64,000 bases of DNA from NCBI GenBank assembly GCA_002077065.1, contig NAJO01000079.1:1-64000 (forward strand). The letters are read 5' to 3'. The stretch's first letter is position 1; each line of letters opens with the position of its first letter. Below, piece by piece: positions 61,678 to 64,000 of this stretch. The translations under genes and the position numbers were made by a program. The notes below the pieces were generated by a model. It worked only from the letters and a program-made list of their open reading frames with translations, was not told where the DNA came from and searched no databases. Source of the DNA: Cryoendolithus antarcticus. Its lineage: Eukaryota > Ascomycota > Dothideomycetes > Cladosporiales > Cladosporiaceae.

Positions 61678-62487
61678 CTAGTAGTCCTCCTCCTCCGTCC
61701 AATGCTTCCCACTAACCCTCGTGAACTGACTCTCATCCACCGGACTCCGATGGAACATCCCCTTGAAAGCGGACTTGAACCTGAGCCCAAAGCCCTTTTC
61801 GGCGTCTCGATCAGTCGTCACTCGAGGTCGTCTTGCTTCCCGCGTGGCAGATCTGGCTCGCGAGCGTGTCGCATCACGACCGCCGCGACTAGACATCGTG
61901 CCTGGCAAGGCCGCCTGAGACGATTGATGCTGTGTTGGTGGTGACGGAGAAGGCGATGGGCGAGTGAAGCTTTCTGGAGGTGTTGGAGGCGCTCGAGTGG
62001 CGACGAATGCCGGGAGCCCGGTGGGTGCCGTGCGAGGTGCTGGCGGGATGTACACCGGAGTCTCCAGAGTTTGTGTCTCATATGATGGGAGGTGGGCCAC
62101 CGCGGAGTAAGGCACCGGGCCAGGATTCTTCCAAGGATTGGTAGTGCTTGTCGCTGATACTGGCGATGCATAGTCTGTGGCGGGAGGAGCACTAGTAGAT
62201 GCCGTCAAGCGTGGTCGATATTGTGAGTTCGAGCTGCTGCGGGATCCGTAGAAGCTCTGCGTATCTGTGTGCTTCGGTTCTGGCGGCGGTGAGCGAGATG
62301 CACCGCGGGCGTGGAAGAAGCCTTGGCCGTCCCGTTCGGCGTGTGGAGGAGAGCCAGGCTCGATGAAGGGGACCTGTGAGATGTTGCGGATCTCCCATGG
62401 CGGAAGTGCTGGCGGGTATGCTGGAGCGTGAGTCCGCCGTGTATGCGTCTGATCCGAGAAAGTCCTGTCCATGGCTGCTGCTGTCAT
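61678..62487 (-). CDS. Unassigned disordered protein with conserved-looking C-terminus
   Basis: Single frame of 269 residues. Nearly all of it is Ser/Pro/Thr/Arg-rich and disordered. The last 45 residues stand out: KGFGLRFKSAFKGMFHRSPVD then ESQFTRVSGKHWTEEEDY, a basic amphipathic helix followed by an acidic end, which could bind membranes or a partner. N-terminal PPALPPWEIRNISQVPFIEPGSP and the tail are the best candidates for selection. The terminal W-T-E-E-E motif and intact ATG argue that it is a gene; the function is unknown. There is no intron signal that would improve the model. Confidence 0.6.
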   Translation of the reverse strand: MTAAAMDRTFSDQTHTRRTHAPAYPPALPPWEIRNISQVPFIEPGSPPHAERDGQGFFHARGASRSPPPEPKHTDTQSFYGSRSSSNSQYRPRLTASTSAPPATDYASPVSATSTTNPWKNPGPVPYSAVAHLPSYETQTLETPVYIPPAPRTAPTGLPAFVATRAPPTPPESFTRPSPSPSPPTQHQSSQAALPGTMSSRGGRDATRSRARSATREARRPRVTTDRDAEKGFGLRFKSAFKGMFHRSPVDESQFTRVSGKHWTEEEDY

Positions 62488-64000
62488 CCAAAGTCTGATC
62501 CTCGTCGATACAGAGTCCGTTGATCACAGCTGTAGGCAGCTGATGATAGTGTAAATCGTGGTTGTGTTGGTGCCGTCGATAGAAAGGCAGGAGTTGCAAG
62601 CTGCGCCTAGCGACTAGCCTAATATCGTGCAGCACTGATGCCTGACCTGCAGGCAGTCGAGATTATGGTCAGAACTGGAATTGTGTTGCTCGCACTCATC
62701 AGTTGCACGCGTACGAGAAGGATAGTCCAAAGCGCCCGTGCAGGAAGGAGAAAGCAGCAAGACACAACGCTCCGCAATGACAAGACTAGCACAAGGCTTA
62801 GCAAGAGAGATGGGCTGACGGCGTACTACCTGCGGGCGCCACTAGTCTATAAGGCACTATGGCACACGACATGCGGTACCGCCAGCAAGTCGCGCAAATT
62901 GACCTGGCGGCTCTATGCATGTCTGCGGTGGAGAGGGCCTGAGGCCGGCGTGAGCTGAAACGAAAGCTGTCGGTTGCAGGCTCATCCTAGTCTGCCGAAG
63001 CGTTATATTACTGGCCGTCGTGAGTGTACTGGCCCTTTCATTGGGCAAGAGAAGGAAGCGCTCAGAGCAGTGGTTCGTCAGACTGTGTACTGACCAATGG
63101 CGCTGCACCCATGGGTACCGAGCGCCACGGAGGATCATCTGGCTGTACTGGCGCCCTGAGGCACAGCACGGCTCCGGTATTATGGTGGGCGGCTGCGGAC
63201 AAGTTTCCTTAATTGCATTGCATTGTACGAGGTGAAATAGGAAGCGAGGCGTCGATGCTGTGCAGTAGGCTCGACGTTACAACAGGCGGTCGGTAGCGGA
63301 CACAGCCGTACGCGCCCGGCGTTAAGACGCCTCTTTGGTGTCTGACCACTCGCAACGCACACCGGCAGCTCCTGGCGCTTCGCCGAACATCCAGCAAGGT
63401 CAACTCGTGTTTGGCATATCTCGATGGTAAGTGCTTGTCACCACCGCTTCCGTATGAACCACCCCTACCTTACATATCACCGCCGAGTTGCGCCCGTCGA
63501 CAGTTCAAGTCGATTTCTCTCGTGGTGAAGGTTTGCCTTGCTTCCGCCTAGACATTTGGGTCCTGAAAGTGCTGGCTCGTTCACCCCTAAAGGATGGCAC
63601 AGCGAACGCCGCGTTCGTATCGGCTTCTCCGGTGTCGCAGACGTTTGGCAAACAAATATCACGCGAACGCTGGCATTTGACCTTGTCAGTGACAGCAGTG
63701 TATCTCGCAGGCCCGCGCCTACCAACGATGTTCATCTACTACATAGCCAGTCGGAGTCGACTGAGACCTTCCGAACCGGCATGAATGATCGCGTGCTTCG
63801 AGAATGTAACGGCACAGTGTGTATGCGCTGTTACATACAGTCCGTATGGGACCCCATAAATCTAGACACGGCGCTGGTGCTGCAGCGGCACTCTCGGGCA
63901 GTCTTGCGAGATCGTGGGCGTGAAATGCGGCATGCACACTTTTGAGCAGCGATACAAAGCCGCGGCGAGTCTTGCACAGGCTTGGGACTCCAAAGCCGTT
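62488..64000. other. Right-end region without a supported gene
   Basis: About 1.5 kb up to the window edge. The first part is the promoter of the preceding minus-strand gene. Frames of up to 135 codons occur on both strands from 63000 onward but show no signal peptide, motif or domain. A gene beginning beyond the window may have its promoter here. Confidence 0.35.

Overview
The window is a piece of nuclear chromosome from a filamentous ascomycete (Pezizomycotina). The evidence is short introns of about 50-100 bp with GT..AG ends and CTAAC/CTGAC-like branch sites, protein-coding genes on both strands, and families typical of moulds: a GH76/DFG5 mannanase, an Slt2-type MAP kinase with a TEY loop, an Inn1/Fic1-like C2 protein, a fungal annexin, and a vacuolar-type subtilisin of the Pen/Asp/Cla allergen family. 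A Dothideomycete is my guess from protein style only; no taxonomic marker settles it. I see no transposon, rRNA, convincing tRNA, CRISPR array or secondary-metabolite cluster.

Layout. 0.3-10.3 kb: subtilisin (-) and a 2538-residue BEACH/WD40 protein (+), transcribed divergently. 10.8-18.2 kb: annexin (-), a His/Ser/Arg-rich orphan (+), a multi-pass membrane protein with two small upstream exons (+) and a GPI-type GH76 (+). 18.5-24.4 kb: HAPSTR1-like protein (-), calponin-homology protein (+), small MYND protein (-) and a His-rich single-pass secretory protein (+). 25.1-33.3 kb: secreted esterase in four exons (+), a three-exon C2H2 zinc-finger gene that no single open frame reveals (-), CCR4-NOT subunit Not3/5 (-), D-aminoacyl-tRNA deacylase with a 7-nt first exon (+) and a zinc alcohol dehydrogenase (-). 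34.7-46.8 kb: GNAT acetyltransferase (+), C2 protein (+), small three-exon protein (+), membrane-anchored pseudo-aspartic protease (-) and a repeat-bearing surface protein (+). 47.2-58.8 kb: cytosolic TrpRS (-), fatty-aldehyde-type ALDH (-), Slt2-type MAPK (+), an unassigned nuclear-looking protein (+), Rtf1 (-) and COQ7 (+). 58.8-64 kb: two poorly characterised proteins (-) and long stretches with no convincing gene.

Most genes are housekeeping: gene expression (Not3/5, Rtf1, TrpRS, DTD), membrane traffic (BEACH, annexin), ubiquinone synthesis (COQ7) and lipid aldehyde oxidation. Several concern the wall or surface (DFG5-like GH76, Slt2 MAPK, Inn1-like C2, GPI repeat protein, pseudo-protease), but they are scattered and I do not claim a cluster. 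Gene models were built by reading splice sites by hand; exon phases were checked to close, but no transcript data were available. I found no clear new multi-gene system. The best leads are the pseudo-protease receptor-like protein, the HAPSTR1-like protein, the hidden zinc-finger gene and several unusual splice structures.
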